A stretch of 64,000 nt of DNA from assembly GCA_963210315.1 (NCBI GenBank), contig OY723320.1, forward strand, positions 1,722,457-1,786,456, written 5' to 3'. The stretch is from Rhynchopus euleeides (taxonomy: Eukaryota; Euglenozoa; Diplonemea; Diplonemida; Diplonemidae). Below the pieces are notes generated by a model. That model made no database searches. It was not told where the DNA came from and was given only the letters and a program-made list of their open reading frames with translations. The position numbers and the translations under genes are program-made. Below are positions 1 to 9,811 of the stretch, in pieces (the stretch's first letter is position 1; every line of letters begins with the position of its first letter).

Positions 1-670
1 CGCTTCAGCCAACACCTTTATTGTGTACACCGCACCCCTGTCTGATGAAGTGGTGTGAGTGTCGGGTTGGGGGGGGGGGGGTGGGGTGGGTGGGGGGGGG
101 AGTTCGCAAAGCTCCAGAATTGCAGACAGAGGGCGATGCTGATCTTTGTCAAAAGCAAACAAGAAAATGGAAAACAAAAAACGAGCAAAGTGTGGTATGT
201 CGTATCGTGTCACATCAGGTGCAGCAGGTGCCTCTGTGTGCTCGGCACGGCTTCAAAAGAGATTCACGCGTGTCAGCCATAGAGGGAAGCGGCATAATCA
301 CGTGGTGTCCAGACACGGGGGAACCGCGGGGGGGGGGGGGGCAACGCAGCAGAGAAAATCATGCAGAACACGTCTGCGCTGTTTAGCTGTTTCCCTCTTC
401 TATTTTGTGACACCCGGCTGGGTCAGCCCAACCCATGGTGAGTTGGCTTTCACGCGGGAGTGATGGGACGACGGCGATCAAAACGTGGAAAATGCCCGTC
501 TGTTGTCTGTTCGGCTGGAGGAACGCCCCACTTTGCACAGCAGTGCGTATATTTCGCTTGAGAGCTGCGTGTCGCCCACCCCACTCCTGCCACCTCCGCC
601 ACACACACCCATGCATCCACCCACCCCACCCTGCAGGTTGCCCTGGTCTTCAGCAGCACACAGAGAGACA
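1..670. other. Gene-poor G-rich leader region
   Basis: I see no convincing gene. The stretch has G homopolymers at about 68-110 and 330-341, and short overlapping open frames without recognisable domains. The last ~75 bases are pyrimidine-rich and lead into the gene at 671. It may hold the 3' UTR of a gene to the left and the 5' UTR of the next. Confidence 0.6.
585..645 (+). promoter_or_regulatory. Candidate splice acceptor upstream of the LURP-one gene
   Basis: A pyrimidine/CA-rich tract ends in CTGCAG at about 640-645, 25 bases before the chosen ATG at 671. Comparable CAG acceptor-like sites lie before both WD40 genes (about 3181-3187 and 7060-7064). They could be 3' splice sites of 5'-UTR introns or trans-splicing acceptors. 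Sequence alone cannot tell which, and no spliced leader gene is visible here. Confidence 0.3.
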
Positions 671-1471
671 ATGGGATGCTGCGAGAGCACGCCGAAGGCG
701 CCGGAGATGATTATGCCTGACCCGTCAGGCCCGTCGGAGTTCCACGTGAAGCGCTCCGGCACTTTTGGCGACAACTTCAAAGTGAAAGACGCCCAGGGGC
801 ACGACTGGCTGTTTATGGACAACACCGCAGGTGTGCAGGGTATGAGCGACGGGAAGCTGGCACTCGAGAACTACGTCCGCCAGGAGGGTTCGAAGAAGGG
901 GGAGCGCCTCGCGTTTCTCGAGATCGACTGCGACATCAAGGCAGGGTCGAAGAAGGAGATCGAAGAGGACAGCGACTCGGACTCCGACGAGGAGGAGACG
1001 GAGTATGAGGTGAAGCTGAAGTGGAAGGTCAAGCGCGACATCAAGATTAAGAGCAGGTCGGGGGAAACCGTCGCCACACTCAAGTCGAAGATCTCCGGAA
1101 AATCCAAGGCGGAGCACAAGGTGAAGGAGGAGGATGGCCGCACTGACGAGGACACCGAGGTCTCGACGAAGATCAAGAAGGTGGAGTACACCCTCAAGTT
1201 CGGCGAGGAGGTGGAGATCGACACGAAGCACGGCAAGTGGGACGACGAGGACCGGAAGTGGGACTGCTCCGTATTCTTCGCAGAGTACGACGACCGCAAG
1301 GGCAAGGATGTGACCATCATCAAGACGAAGGAAGGCCACGACCCTGCCGTCGCGCTGCTTGCCGGGTTCGCGGTGTCCAACTTCTCCCACCCCGCCACCA
1401 CCGCGAGCTGCATGGAGGCGCGTGCCGTCAGCCAAGCCAAGGGTCTGGCGAGGAAGGACCAGAACCACTGA
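671..1471 (+). CDS. Myristoylated LURP-one/tubby-like protein
   Basis: Encodes 266 aa. It begins MGCCES: Gly2 fits N-myristoylation and Cys3/Cys4 fit palmitoylation, so membrane anchoring is likely. The body resembles the LURP-one-related/tubby C-terminal fold: beta-rich strands, a 'DWLFMDN' stretch near residue 40, an acidic Ser/Asp/Glu loop at about 98-112, alternating Lys-rich strands, and near the C-terminus the hydrophobic segment 'DPAVALLAGFAVSNF' typical of the buried helix in this superfamily. Family members bind phosphoinositides or act in membrane-linked signalling; the role here is unknown. The frame is open upstream to 485, but I chose 671 because it creates the acylation signal and follows a CAG acceptor-like site. 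It is the first of three + strand host genes. The fold call is by pattern and moderately sure; the acylation motif is read directly. Confidence 0.65.
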   Translation: MGCCESTPKAPEMIMPDPSGPSEFHVKRSGTFGDNFKVKDAQGHDWLFMDNTAGVQGMSDGKLALENYVRQEGSKKGERLAFLEIDCDIKAGSKKEIEEDSDSDSDEEETEYEVKLKWKVKRDIKIKSRSGETVATLKSKISGKSKAEHKVKEEDGRTDEDTEVSTKIKKVEYTLKFGEEVEIDTKHGKWDDEDRKWDCSVFFAEYDDRKGKDVTIIKTKEGHDPAVALLAGFAVSNFSHPATTASCMEARAVSQAKGLARKDQNH

Positions 1472-3213
1472 GCAACACATGACTTTGAAAAAGATTTTGC
1501 CGGCACCTCTCCATGGCAGCAGCAGAAGAGGGCGGGGAGGGGGGGGGGGTGACCTAGGCTAGGGGGGGGGTGTTGCCGGCTTCCTGCAGTGGGGCGGGGG
1601 TGTTCGACTCGTTGCTCGCTGTTCTCTGGCCACCCTATTGCAACGGGGAGGGGGGGGGGGAGGTCAGCAAAGCCCCTGCATGGGTTTGGCAGAACCTACT
1701 CTTTTTCTTCGTCACATCCACACGCACGCAGGTTGTATTTCCCCCCGTTCACTTCTGTGGAGGTTCTGGAAGGGCTGTTTTACTGCCGCATGTTAGAGCA
1801 CTCCTAACTCAGACTGTGACAGTGTGTGCGCACAACGAAAAGTAGCCTTGGGGGGCGCCCCCGCTACCAGTCACAGCTCGTCAGTCAGTGAGGGAAGTGG
1901 GCCGTGTCCCATGGCCACTTCTTCTCACTCAGCCACACCTGGTAGCGAGCGGGACCTTGGATCTGCATTTGTTCTTGCAGTTGCTAGAGCAGTGTGTATG
2001 CTCTAAGAATAGCGGAACAAAGCTATGACGATTTCCACAAGGTTTAGAAGATTCCTGACTCCGACTTTTGGAATTTCGCGCTAACAAGCCTGATATTTCA
2101 GGACACTTCCACGAGTCTTCGAGATGGGCGGAAGGGTGTCACTTGCTTTGCGCTTGAGCTTCTCACCGCACAGGCACCAACCTCCAGCAGGAAAGTGTCG
2201 TTGTGGAAGCGTCAAACGCGCAAATTTGTTTACAGTAACAAAAAAACGACACAACGGGAAGCAGCAGTGCAGAACGAGCGCAGTGACACTTTCCGTCATT
2301 TCTTTGCTTTTTTACATTCCTCTCTCTGCATGGTACAGATAGGTGCCGCAGTGTGATAGGCTGGGCTTGGGAGGGAGCTTCTCTTGTTCTGCATCACAGT
2401 GCGGGCCACCTGCCCACCGCACCCCCTTTGGGTCCTGCTTGGCGCCGCCCCCTCCCGGTGCTGTTTCGTGTGCTTTGTGCGAAATCCTTTTCTCTTTTCA
2501 GCACATTTCATGATGCGTCGGGTGCAGAGGTGCTTCCGACGACCGCTGCCCTTCTCTTGTGTGACTCGCTCATTTTGTGTTCGCATGCACGCGTCACATC
2601 TCAGTCAAGGCAGCAGGCTCGTTAGGTCGCGGAAGTGCCAAACGCATCGACAGTGAGAGTCGCTGTCGAACGGTTCGTTCAAACAAAGAGTGCAACGCCA
2701 CGATATTAGAAGATCGTGCACAGTCCGGATATGGTCGGTGGTCTGTGTTGTGTGTGTTGTGTCGACAGCCTTCAAAGCCTTCATGTGCCTTCCCTCGCTA
2801 TCCTGAAGGCGTCTTCGGTGTCTCCCTACTCGTGGGCAGGCCTGGTTCCAACGTGTGCCGCGTCGGTGTGCACGTGTGCCTCATCTCGCCTCTGTGCTGT
2901 GCTCTCGGGTGCCAGCATCAGGGGGAAGCATGCAGGGTGCCAGGCGGCGATGTGTAGCACTGCAGCGTGCACCGTTGAATGCACAGCCGCCCCTCTCGCC
3001 CCACAGGCCCCACAGCCCATCACTGCCGCGAACCGTCCCACTCGTTGTCGCATGCCTAAAGACAAGGCCACCACATACAAGGGGCAGATCGAGACGCAGT
3101 GCCGTGCGGTACTGGGTCCTCGGCTCAACACATCCCAACATGCTGTGTGTGTCAGGGTGGGGTGGAATAGACTCACTGTGCCTGCAGGTGAAGAGGAACA
3201 CAAAACAGAAACT
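1472..3213. other. Intergenic region with G/C homopolymers and a foldback element
   Basis: No supported gene. It contains G runs at about 1539-1548, 1562-1570 and 1648-1658 and a small inverted-repeat element at 1848-1960. The frame of the WD40 gene is open upstream to 2716, but that N-terminal extension is Cys/Ser/Ala-rich, has no counterpart in the paralogue at 7122 and crosses an acceptor-like TGCAG at about 3182-3186. I read it as 5' UTR or intron. Confidence 0.55.
1848..1960. repeat. Foldback element, copy 1
   Basis: The left end (GGGGGGC, then CCCGCTACCAGTCACAGCTC) and the right end (CACTCAGCCACACCTGGTAGCGAGCGGG) are imperfect inverted repeats. The internal sequence is closely similar to 8326-8436, including the shared block around AAGTGGGCCGTG. 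A piece of the same end occurs inverted at about 6131-6176. It has no coding capacity, so a MITE-like foldback element is the simplest reading. Confidence 0.55.
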
Positions 3214-4344
3214 ATGGATGTGTCTGTCCGTCACACCGGGACGGGGCACAGCTGTGTCGTCGGTGTTCCGGAAGGCGGAACCGTGGTCGGGCTGAAGGCG
3301 GATGCGCTCAACGAGATGCACCCGGGTTCTATCAACAACGCAGCCCGTCAGGCTGAATACGTGTCAGCACACATCGAAGGGTGTGAGGAGGAGCTGGACG
3401 ACGCACAGCGTGTTGCCGACACGGGTCTGGAGGACGGGGGTGCTGTCCAGCTCGTCCCACGCTGGCCCATCGTCAAGGTCCCCGCAGTCTACTCATCGAC
3501 GCATGGTGGTGAGATCAAACACATCACACTGTCGAGGTGTGGGACGCTGTGTGCTGTGGGTTACCACAACGGACGCATCACTGTGTTTGACATCAGCACC
3601 GCTGCTGTGGTGGCGGACTTAACACACGGCAACGAGGACATCAATTGCACAGCGTTCTCTCTCTGTGGGACGTGGTTGGCAACGTGCTCGCGGGACGGCA
3701 CCATCTGCGTGTGGCTGACATCAACCTGGGCGGAGGTGTGCATGCTGGACCACAACACCACTGTGGTATGGAGCGCAGCGTGGTCACACTGCGGACGTCT
3801 GGTGTCCGGAGACTGTGAAGGCAAAGTGCGTGTGTGGGACTTGAAGGGCACGCCGAGCGCCACAGTGCTGGAGGGTCACATCGGGCCTATTTTCAGCGTT
3901 GCTGTATCGGTGACGAGCATCTTCAGCGGTCCGTGGGACAAGAACATCCGTGTGTGGGACATCAGGACCCTCGCACACACACACACCCTGGATGGGCACA
4001 CTGCTCCGGTCGGTGGTATCGCCCTGACTCGGGACGAGCAGCACCTGGTGTCGTGCTCTCAGGACAAGTCATTCAAGGTGTGGTGCACAACCACCCTCAG
4101 CTGCCTGCGTACGATGCAGCTGGCCGGCTCTCCCGCTTCACTTTCTGTGTCACAGCCAGGTGATGTTGTTGCAGTGAACAGCAGCTCCGCCACTACTCTG
4201 CACCGCCTCAGCACAGGCGAGTGTCTGGGCAAGGTGGACTCACAGGGTTATGGTGTTGCGCTCAGCCTCTGCGGGAGGTGGGTCTTCACATCACCGAGCG
4301 GCGCTGCGGTCAGTGTGCGTGCTGTGTCTTCCGTTTCACCGTGA
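3214..4344 (+). CDS. Ubiquitin-like/WD40 propeller protein, paralogue 1
   Basis: Encodes 376 aa. Residues ~1-85 look like a ubiquitin-like beta-grasp domain: 'MDVSVRHTGTG' start, a central helix, and 'ELDDAQRVADTGLEDGGAVQLVP' matching the ubiquitin 'LEDGRTLSDYNI..STLHLV' region in order. Residues ~95-376 hold seven WD40-type blades, with blade ends such as 'ITVFDI', 'ICVWLT', 'VRVWDL', 'IRVWDI', 'FKVWCT' and two degenerate last blades, so one full propeller. Such fusions are usually scaffolds in ubiquitin-linked or signalling complexes; no partner is evident. The start is set by alignment with the paralogue at 7122, whose similarity begins at this Met. The genes are tandem, 3.9 kb apart, and homology continues just past the stop. 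The Ubl call is by pattern; the WD40 call is secure. Confidence 0.8.
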   Translation: MDVSVRHTGTGHSCVVGVPEGGTVVGLKADALNEMHPGSINNAARQAEYVSAHIEGCEEELDDAQRVADTGLEDGGAVQLVPRWPIVKVPAVYSSTHGGEIKHITLSRCGTLCAVGYHNGRITVFDISTAAVVADLTHGNEDINCTAFSLCGTWLATCSRDGTICVWLTSTWAEVCMLDHNTTVVWSAAWSHCGRLVSGDCEGKVRVWDLKGTPSATVLEGHIGPIFSVAVSVTSIFSGPWDKNIRVWDIRTLAHTHTLDGHTAPVGGIALTRDEQHLVSCSQDKSFKVWCTTTLSCLRTMQLAGSPASLSVSQPGDVVAVNSSSATTLHRLSTGECLGKVDSQGYGVALSLCGRWVFTSPSGAAVSVRAVSSVSP

Positions 4345-4444
4345 GTGCAGTGTCTCAGAACCCCTGTTCCCTGCCTTGCGCGCTTGCCTCTTGTGTCGAC
4401 ACACTCAGTGTGGGAGGAATGGAAGCGCCAATGCATCAACATAT

Positions 4445-4557
4445 ATAGGGGGTCTTCGCTACGGGGTGATCGTCAGTGCATTTTGGTGCATTTCCTGTTG
4501 AATTGGCTGAAAACTGACGAAGTTTGTCGAAGTTTGTCGACCAGCAAAGACCCCCAT
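4445..4557. repeat. Short terminal-inverted-repeat element (MITE-like)
   Basis: Ends are TAGGGGGTCTTCGCT on the left and AGCAAAGACCCCCATA on the right, an inverted pair of about 14 bases with one mismatch. Inside is a perfect 10-bp tandem AGTTTGTCGA x2 (4521-4540). There is no coding capacity. No target duplication could be fixed by eye. Confidence 0.45.
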
Positions 4558-5878
4558 ACGAAATCAGTGCCAGACGGGATCCCCACTCACCTTCACACAA
4601 CAAGTGAGGGGGTGTAAAATGGAACGCATCAGAATCATGTATCTCTCAGCGGGTATGAGAACAGGCAGAGGTTGTAGAAACGCACACATCTCGATCTGTT
4701 CTGACGTGAGATGTGGCTCTGCAGTGCAGCACTTCCGAGTGACTCCTTGCTGCTTGACAATATACGGACCTGCTTGCCTTGTGTTCCATTTCCTCCTTCA
4801 TCGCAACGGTTGCACGGTAGCAGAAGACAAGTCGTTCAACTCGTTGGGTGCCTTCACTCAATCGTGCAGAGAAAGGCGACTCGCCTCACAAAAGGGCGGG
4901 AGAAACTGACACGGTTTGAAATCGTTCGAACCTGTCAGAAGCCAGCCAAATATTCCACCTTCCACTGCTATTCATCTTCCCCTTTGATGTGTTCTGTTCT
5001 TTTTACCGTACATGCAGGAATCGCAATCGCGTAAGTGTTCTTCTGACGACCCTGCTTCTTTGTGATGATTAATCGTGACGGGAGCTGCAGGGTCGTTGCC
5101 ATCATTCTTGTTTGGGCCGTGCCCCTCTCTCCCCCCTGCAAGGCCACGGTGCACCTCCTGGCAGCCACCACACAGGACTATGAAAGAGGGGATTGTGCCC
5201 ACCTGTGTTGTAGAAGACTTGGTCTTGTGTTGCACTGTCAAAACACACTGCGCGTGCCGCCCGCTCCCACTGCCTCCCCGCTTCTTTTGCTGTGACAGGC
5301 AAGCTTGTTTGGGCTCTCGCGCCCCATTCAGGGTTCAGGGTGCCGAAGAGGTGGTCACATCTCCACATCTGAGCCCCCGGAGTGGGCATCATAGCCCCCC
5401 GATCTTGTCGCACTTGGCAACCCCACCCAACCCCACCACACCACAAACTCGTTTGAGCACCGTAGGTGCGTAGGGGGGGGGTCGTGAGGTCGACGGGCGA
5501 TCTGACCTGTCGTGTTTTTCTTTTTACTACCACTTGCAATACGCAAGGTTGTAAGGGGGGCTGAGGGGAAACACCGCACAAAACTCACAGCAGGATTTGT
5601 GTCTCTTTGTTCCCCGCTCCAGCCCCTCCGCCCGCGAACTGATTTTTTTCAGAACTGATACAACAAGCAGGCCTGGATGACCTGACCTCCCCCTCCCCCT
5701 ATCTCCTTTGTATCCTCTGACCGAGCAAAATACAGCAGCAGTCTCTCGAGTCTTCCTTTCAGATGATTTTGCATTGATCGCTTCCACGAGAAAAAACACA
5801 CACAAACCCCCCCCCCCCCCGCGTGTCGAGTGACCTTCCCTGTCTGAAGTACAGAAAATGTGTCGGGTTGGGTGGAGC

Positions 5879-5896
5879 ATACACACACACACACAT
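5879..5896. repeat. CA microsatellite
   Basis: Perfect dinucleotide (AC)n run of about 8-9 units in the WD40 intergenic spacer, followed by further CACA-rich sequence. Confidence 0.8.
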
Positions 5897-6130
5897 GTTC
5901 ACACACAACACAGAACAAACCGCACAAACGTGTTCACACATCCGGTATCCGATGCGAAATACCCGCCGCTCCCCGGGAGCTGTTGGAGCTGCTGCGGGAA
6001 CCATCTGCTCTTCCGACCCAGCGAGACTCTTGCCGTATTTTCTCTACGACACGGGGTGTGTTTTACCAAGACTCCCCCCCCACCCCACCCCACCCACCCG
6101 GTGAGAGGTGTGACACGCCTCCCCTCCCAC

Positions 6131-6176
6131 TGACTGACGATCGTGTCTGGCTGTGACCGCGGTAGCGAGGGCCCCC
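6131..6176 (-). repeat. Foldback element, partial inverted copy
   Basis: Reads on the minus strand as GGGGGCCCTCGCTACC followed by GTCACAGC, matching the left end of the element at 8326-8436. Only one end is recognisable, so this is a fragment or a strongly diverged copy. Confidence 0.4.
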
Positions 6177-6639
6177 AAAGACTGATACCAAAAGCTGCAA
6201 TGATCATGCCGTTGTCTAGTTAGAGGCAGTTGATGGCAAGGTATTTGTCCCGACACTGGTCGAGGGAAGGGATTCATAGAACCCCTTCCCTTCCCATTGT
6301 CTGTGAGAGTGGCGTCTGGGACTGGCGTATGGTCGCTTGTCTCACATCAGTTGATACTCCGGTCACATACCCATTCTCTGCCCATACCCACGAGGTGATC
6401 AAGAGGTGGACCCAGTCCTGTTCACGGAAGGCAGGTGGTACTCTGCCCTCGGTGAACAGAACCCCACGGCAAGGGCCCGACATGTAAGGTATATACGAGG
6501 TTCGCCCGTTCGACAGACACGCCCATTGTTTTGTGTTAGTCGATGGGCACCGGGAGGCGTGCAAAATGTAGCATATTGTGCGAGCGTAGCGAGCCACGGT
6601 AGCGCTTAGCGATTTTTGGCGGGTTCAATTCGATACCGT

Positions 6640-6705
6640 TTTAAATAAGTCGTTTTCTTTAAGTCGGCGCGGCTGAAACCGTCTTAAATAAAAACGACTT
6701 AAGCG
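6640..6705. repeat. AT-rich hairpin
   Basis: Inverted arms TAAGTCGTTTT (6646-6656) and AAAACGACTTA (6691-6701) pair perfectly over 11 bp, flanked by related ACCGT(T/C)TTAAATAA repeats. It is AT-rich in a GC-rich neighbourhood. Function unknown. Confidence 0.5.
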
Positions 6706-7121
6706 ACGTTCTTACTGTAAGTATACCCCAGAGCCTGGGGGGGGGGGGGTTATAGACGAGGCCATATGTTGCGAACAGCCTGTGTTGCATCGCACATCGC
6801 AGTGTGTCGAGGTGTGGCAGGCATCCCCCAGCCCTCGCCCCATGTGTGGAGGCCTCGCCCCCTCGCAGCTCGCAGAGACTGGACAGCAAGTGTGCGCTCA
6901 ACAGAACGTAGTCCTGTTTCCCACAGTTGCTGGACAGGGTGTCTACAATCCGCGATGCGATGCGACACGATGGCCCCAACCAAACTCTCTCACATTGATG
7001 GATTCCGAGAGGGGGATGTTGGCAGTTTCCTCACCTCACAAGGCGCACAAACACACAGCCACACCCTCCAGGAAGGCTTTGCCAGATGTTTCCGTGCAAG
7101 GTCGGGTGCGAAGACAACAAC

Positions 7122-8315
7122 ATGGATGTGTGTGTCCGTCACACCGGGACCGGTGACAGCTGTGTCGTCGGTGTTCCAGAAGGGGGGACCGTGGTCGGGC
7201 TGAAGGCGGATGCGCTCAACGAGATGCACCCGGGTTCTATCAACGCAGTCCGTGAGGCTGCATGCGTGACAGCACACATCGAAGGGTGTGAGGAGGAGCT
7301 GGACGACGCACAGCGCGTTGCCGACACGGGTCTGGAGGACGGGGGTGCTGTCCAGCTCGTCCCATGCTGGCCCATCGTCAAGGCTCCCGTAGTCTACTCA
7401 TCGACGCATGGCGACGAGGCTGGCGGTATGAGACTGTCGAGGTGTGGGACGCTGTGCGCTGTGGGTTACTTCAACGGACGCATCACTGTGTTTGACACCA
7501 CCACCGCTGCTGTGGTGGCGGAATTAACACACGGTACCAACTTCCCAGGGCCTGACAAGAATATAGGTCACACACCATTCTGTTCTCATACAGCGTTCTC
7601 TGTCTGTGGGACGTGGCTGGCAACGTGCTCGCAGGACGGCACCATCTGCGTGTGGCTGACATCAACCTGGGAGGAGGTATGCAGGCTGGTGGACCAGAGC
7701 AACACAGGTGCAGCGTGGTCACACTGCGGACGTCTGGTGTCCACAAACACCAAAGGCAACGTGCATGTGTGGGACTTGAAGGGCACACCGAGCGCCACAG
7801 TGCTGGAGGGCCGTCACAGCGAGGCTGTTTACAGTCTTGCTGTGTCGGGCGCGAGGATCTTCAGCGGGTCACAAGACAGCACCATTTACGTGTGGGACAT
7901 CAGCACCCTCACACACACACACACCCTGGATGAGCACACTGGTGATGTGTCCGGCCTCGCCCTGACTCAGGACGAGCAGCACCTGGTGTCGTGCTCTTGG
8001 GACTACACTCTCAAGGTGTGGTGCACAGCCTCCCTCAGCTGCCTGCGTACTGTACATTTGAAGGACCATCCCTCCGCAGTTGCTGTGTCACAGCCAGGCG
8101 ACGTTGTTGCAGTTGTGTTCCCGAAGACTGATGTCACCGCGCTGTACCGCCTCAGCACAGGAGAGTGTCTGGGGGAGGTGTACTCACAGGGTTGGGATGG
8201 TGTTGGACTCAGCCTCTGCGGGAGGTGGGTCTTCACACTAAGGATGAGCACTTCAGTCTCTGTGTGTCCTGTGTCCTCCGTTCCACCAAGAGTGCAGTAT
8301 CCGAGGAGAAACTAA
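7122..8315 (+). CDS. Ubiquitin-like/WD40 propeller protein, paralogue 2
   Basis: Encodes 397 aa with the same plan as the gene at 3214: ubiquitin-like domain (~1-82, 'MDVCVRHTGTG' to 'LEDGGAVQLVP') then seven WD40-type blades (~95-390) ending in 'ITVFDT', 'ICVWLT', 'VHVWDL', 'IYVWDI', 'LKVWCT' and two weaker blades. An in-frame ATG lies 36 bases upstream, but similarity to the paralogue starts at 7122. Relative to paralogue 1 there is a 12-residue insertion in the loop before blade 2 (about 7534-7593). That segment starts GT and ends CAG and is 60 nt, a multiple of three, so it could be an unspliced or optional intron; removing all of it would shorten the blade below the paralogue's length. 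The C-terminus runs about ten residues further because the paralogue's stop codon is replaced here. Likely a scaffold; no specific function visible. Confidence 0.8.
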   Translation: MDVCVRHTGTGDSCVVGVPEGGTVVGLKADALNEMHPGSINAVREAACVTAHIEGCEEELDDAQRVADTGLEDGGAVQLVPCWPIVKAPVVYSSTHGDEAGGMRLSRCGTLCAVGYFNGRITVFDTTTAAVVAELTHGTNFPGPDKNIGHTPFCSHTAFSVCGTWLATCSQDGTICVWLTSTWEEVCRLVDQSNTGAAWSHCGRLVSTNTKGNVHVWDLKGTPSATVLEGRHSEAVYSLAVSGARIFSGSQDSTIYVWDISTLTHTHTLDEHTGDVSGLALTQDEQHLVSCSWDYTLKVWCTASLSCLRTVHLKDHPSAVAVSQPGDVVAVVFPKTDVTALYRLSTGECLGEVYSQGWDGVGLSLCGRWVFTLRMSTSVSVCPVSSVPPRVQYPRRN

Positions 8316-8325
8316 AGCAAGCTCT

Positions 8326-8436
8326 GGGGGGCCCTCGCTACCAGTCACAGCTCGTTACAGCTCGTCAGTCAGAGAGGGGAAGTGGGCCGTGACTCACTGT
8401 TTCTCACTCAGCCACACTTGATAGCAAGGGCCCCCC
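8326..8436. repeat. Foldback element, copy 2
   Basis: Terminal inverted repeats GGGGGGCCCTCGCTACCA and TGATAGCAAGGGCCCCCC bound about 111 bp. The interior is similar to 1848-1960. It begins 11 bases after the stop of the WD40 gene, so it probably lies in that gene's 3' UTR, as copy 1 may for the LURP-one gene. Confidence 0.6.
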
Positions 8437-8952
8437 TGGTAACTCTTTTTCCGCTGTGTGCCCTGTTTCATATATGCGGAGGGGCCCTTTCTGCACGGCT
8501 TTGGTTTTATTGATGTTTGTGGTGTGCGTGGTTTCTTTTTTTGTATTAGGGGAGACGTCCTCGCAGTGGCTGTTTGGCCTGACGCGATTCCCCGCCTCAA
8601 AGCAGATCCACCTGGCAGCTCCTCAAGGCACATGAGGAGCGAGAGGCGTCAACGGGCGCAACGCCCCTCCCTGCGGTCCGGCTTCCGCCACGCGGCTGAC
8701 TCAAAGCAGCGAAGTGACCAACGGGAGCGACATGGAAAAAAAAAAGCGCCCTATCACTTCACAGCTACAACCGCTCTGATCAGGGTTTTCGCTAGCACCG
8801 GGGGGGTCAGGCGGTAAAAATATCGGTGCGGTGCTCTTCGAACCGAAAATCGGAGGGGGAAAAAAAAACTTTCCGCGGTGGTGCTTTGCACCGAAAAATC
8901 CCCACCCCATCGGGAGAGCACCACGCGAACACGTGTTCCGCTCTTTGCTGTA

Positions 8953-9007
8953 GTGTAGGTGCACTGATGGTACACCGCAGCGCGGTGTACCATCGGTGTA
9001 CCTACAC
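8953..9007. repeat. 55-bp near-perfect palindrome
   Basis: The central arms GATGGTACACCGC and GCGGTGTACCATC are perfect around a 3-base spacer (AGC). Outer arms (GTGTAGGTGCACT / GGTGTACCTACAC) extend it with two mismatches. It could be the core of a foldback element or a cruciform site; no gene relation is evident. Confidence 0.7.
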
Positions 9008-9145
9008 GAGTGTATGGGCACGGGTGCCACTGACCCCCGATTCGAATGGTTTCGGGGTCGTTTTGTCCAACGACGCCCCTTTCTCGACATGTTGCCGTCG
9101 CATCCACGCAAGGTGGTGGCGATCTCGTAGACAGGCATCCGGCAC

Positions 9146-9209
9146 AGGGGGGTCTGGGGGGCGGAGCCCCCCAGCCGCCGGAGGCCACGGTAGTGAACAT
9201 CTGTTCCTT
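9146..9209 (-). repeat. Hairpin module, copy 1
   Basis: Inverse copy of a ~65-bp module: GGAACAGATGTTCACTACCG, then GTGGCCTCCGGCGGC, then the hairpin TGGGGGGCTCCGCCCCCCA and GACCCCCCTG. Nearly identical copies lie at 9542-9608 and 33822-33884; the latter part is also present at about 19853-19872. Confidence 0.65.
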
Positions 9210-9541
9210 GCAGTCTCGGCCAGTCGGGATTCCCTCGGGTTTGCGATGCTCGTAAGTAGGCTTTGCTGTTTCGCAGCCCGACCAGCAGGAGATCACCGGT
9301 CCTGGGTGACAGGGCCTAATCTAAGGGGGGTCGGGGGGGGGTCAAAGACCCCCCCCCGCAGTTTGGGCCCCCCTGGGGGACCCCCCCCGGGGGGTCACTT
9401 TTAGCGGGGGCGGGGGGGGATTTCCCTGGGGACCAGTAGGAATGGGGTCTCCTGGCTGGGGAGCATGTTCAGCCCCGGTGCAGAGCCGCCTTGAGTCTAA
9501 GAGCTGTCTGTCACGTTCGTGCAGCAAGTCGTTGACACGTG

Positions 9542-9608
9542 CAAGGAACAGATGCTCACTACCGTGGCCTCCGGCGGCTGGGGGGCTCCGCCCCCCAGAC
9601 CCCCCCTG
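9542..9608 (+). repeat. Hairpin module, copy 2
   Basis: Direct-strand copy of the module at 33822-33884 and inverse of 9146-9209, so these two copies face each other across ~330 bp of G/C homopolymer sequence. Similarity to the locus at 19853-19900 continues downstream (CAAGTCCTT), so the full repeat is longer than the hairpin. Confidence 0.65.
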
Positions 9609-9811
9609 TAGCGTGTGCCTGTCTCGCAAGTCCTTGAGTGTATGCGAGTGGCCATCTCCGCGTAGTCTCGGGCGCGCGAAGCGCGCCCGAGAAATTTGCA
9701 CCTGGGGTGAAAAAAAATTTGGGCCCACAAAAGTGCGAGACCCCCCCCGAGTCCCAAAATCCGGAATCCTAGATTAAACCCTGCACTGGGTGACCAGGCC
9801 GTTCGCTCGGG

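Larger units (their letters stand above)
4345..7121. other. Non-coding spacer between the WD40 paralogues
   Basis: No gene that I can support in nearly 2.8 kb. It holds a short terminal-inverted-repeat element (4445-4557), a CA microsatellite near 5881-5896, C and G homopolymers (about 5808-5820, 6737-6749), an inverted fragment of the foldback family (6131-6176) and an AT-rich hairpin (6640-6705). The last ~60 bases before 7122 are CA-rich with an acceptor-like CAG. Confidence 0.55.

Noticed and set aside
725-1506. Minus-strand frames opposite the LURP-one gene
   Set aside because: Leu/Ser-rich shadows of the acidic, Lys-rich coding strand.
2716-3213. N-terminal extension of WD40 paralogue 1
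   Set aside because: Absent from the paralogue, low in complexity, and contains an acceptor-like TGCAG just before the conserved start.
7534-7593. Definite intron in WD40 paralogue 2
   Set aside because: It starts GT and ends CAG, but removal would delete residues that paralogue 1 has in this loop; only a 12-residue insertion is certain.
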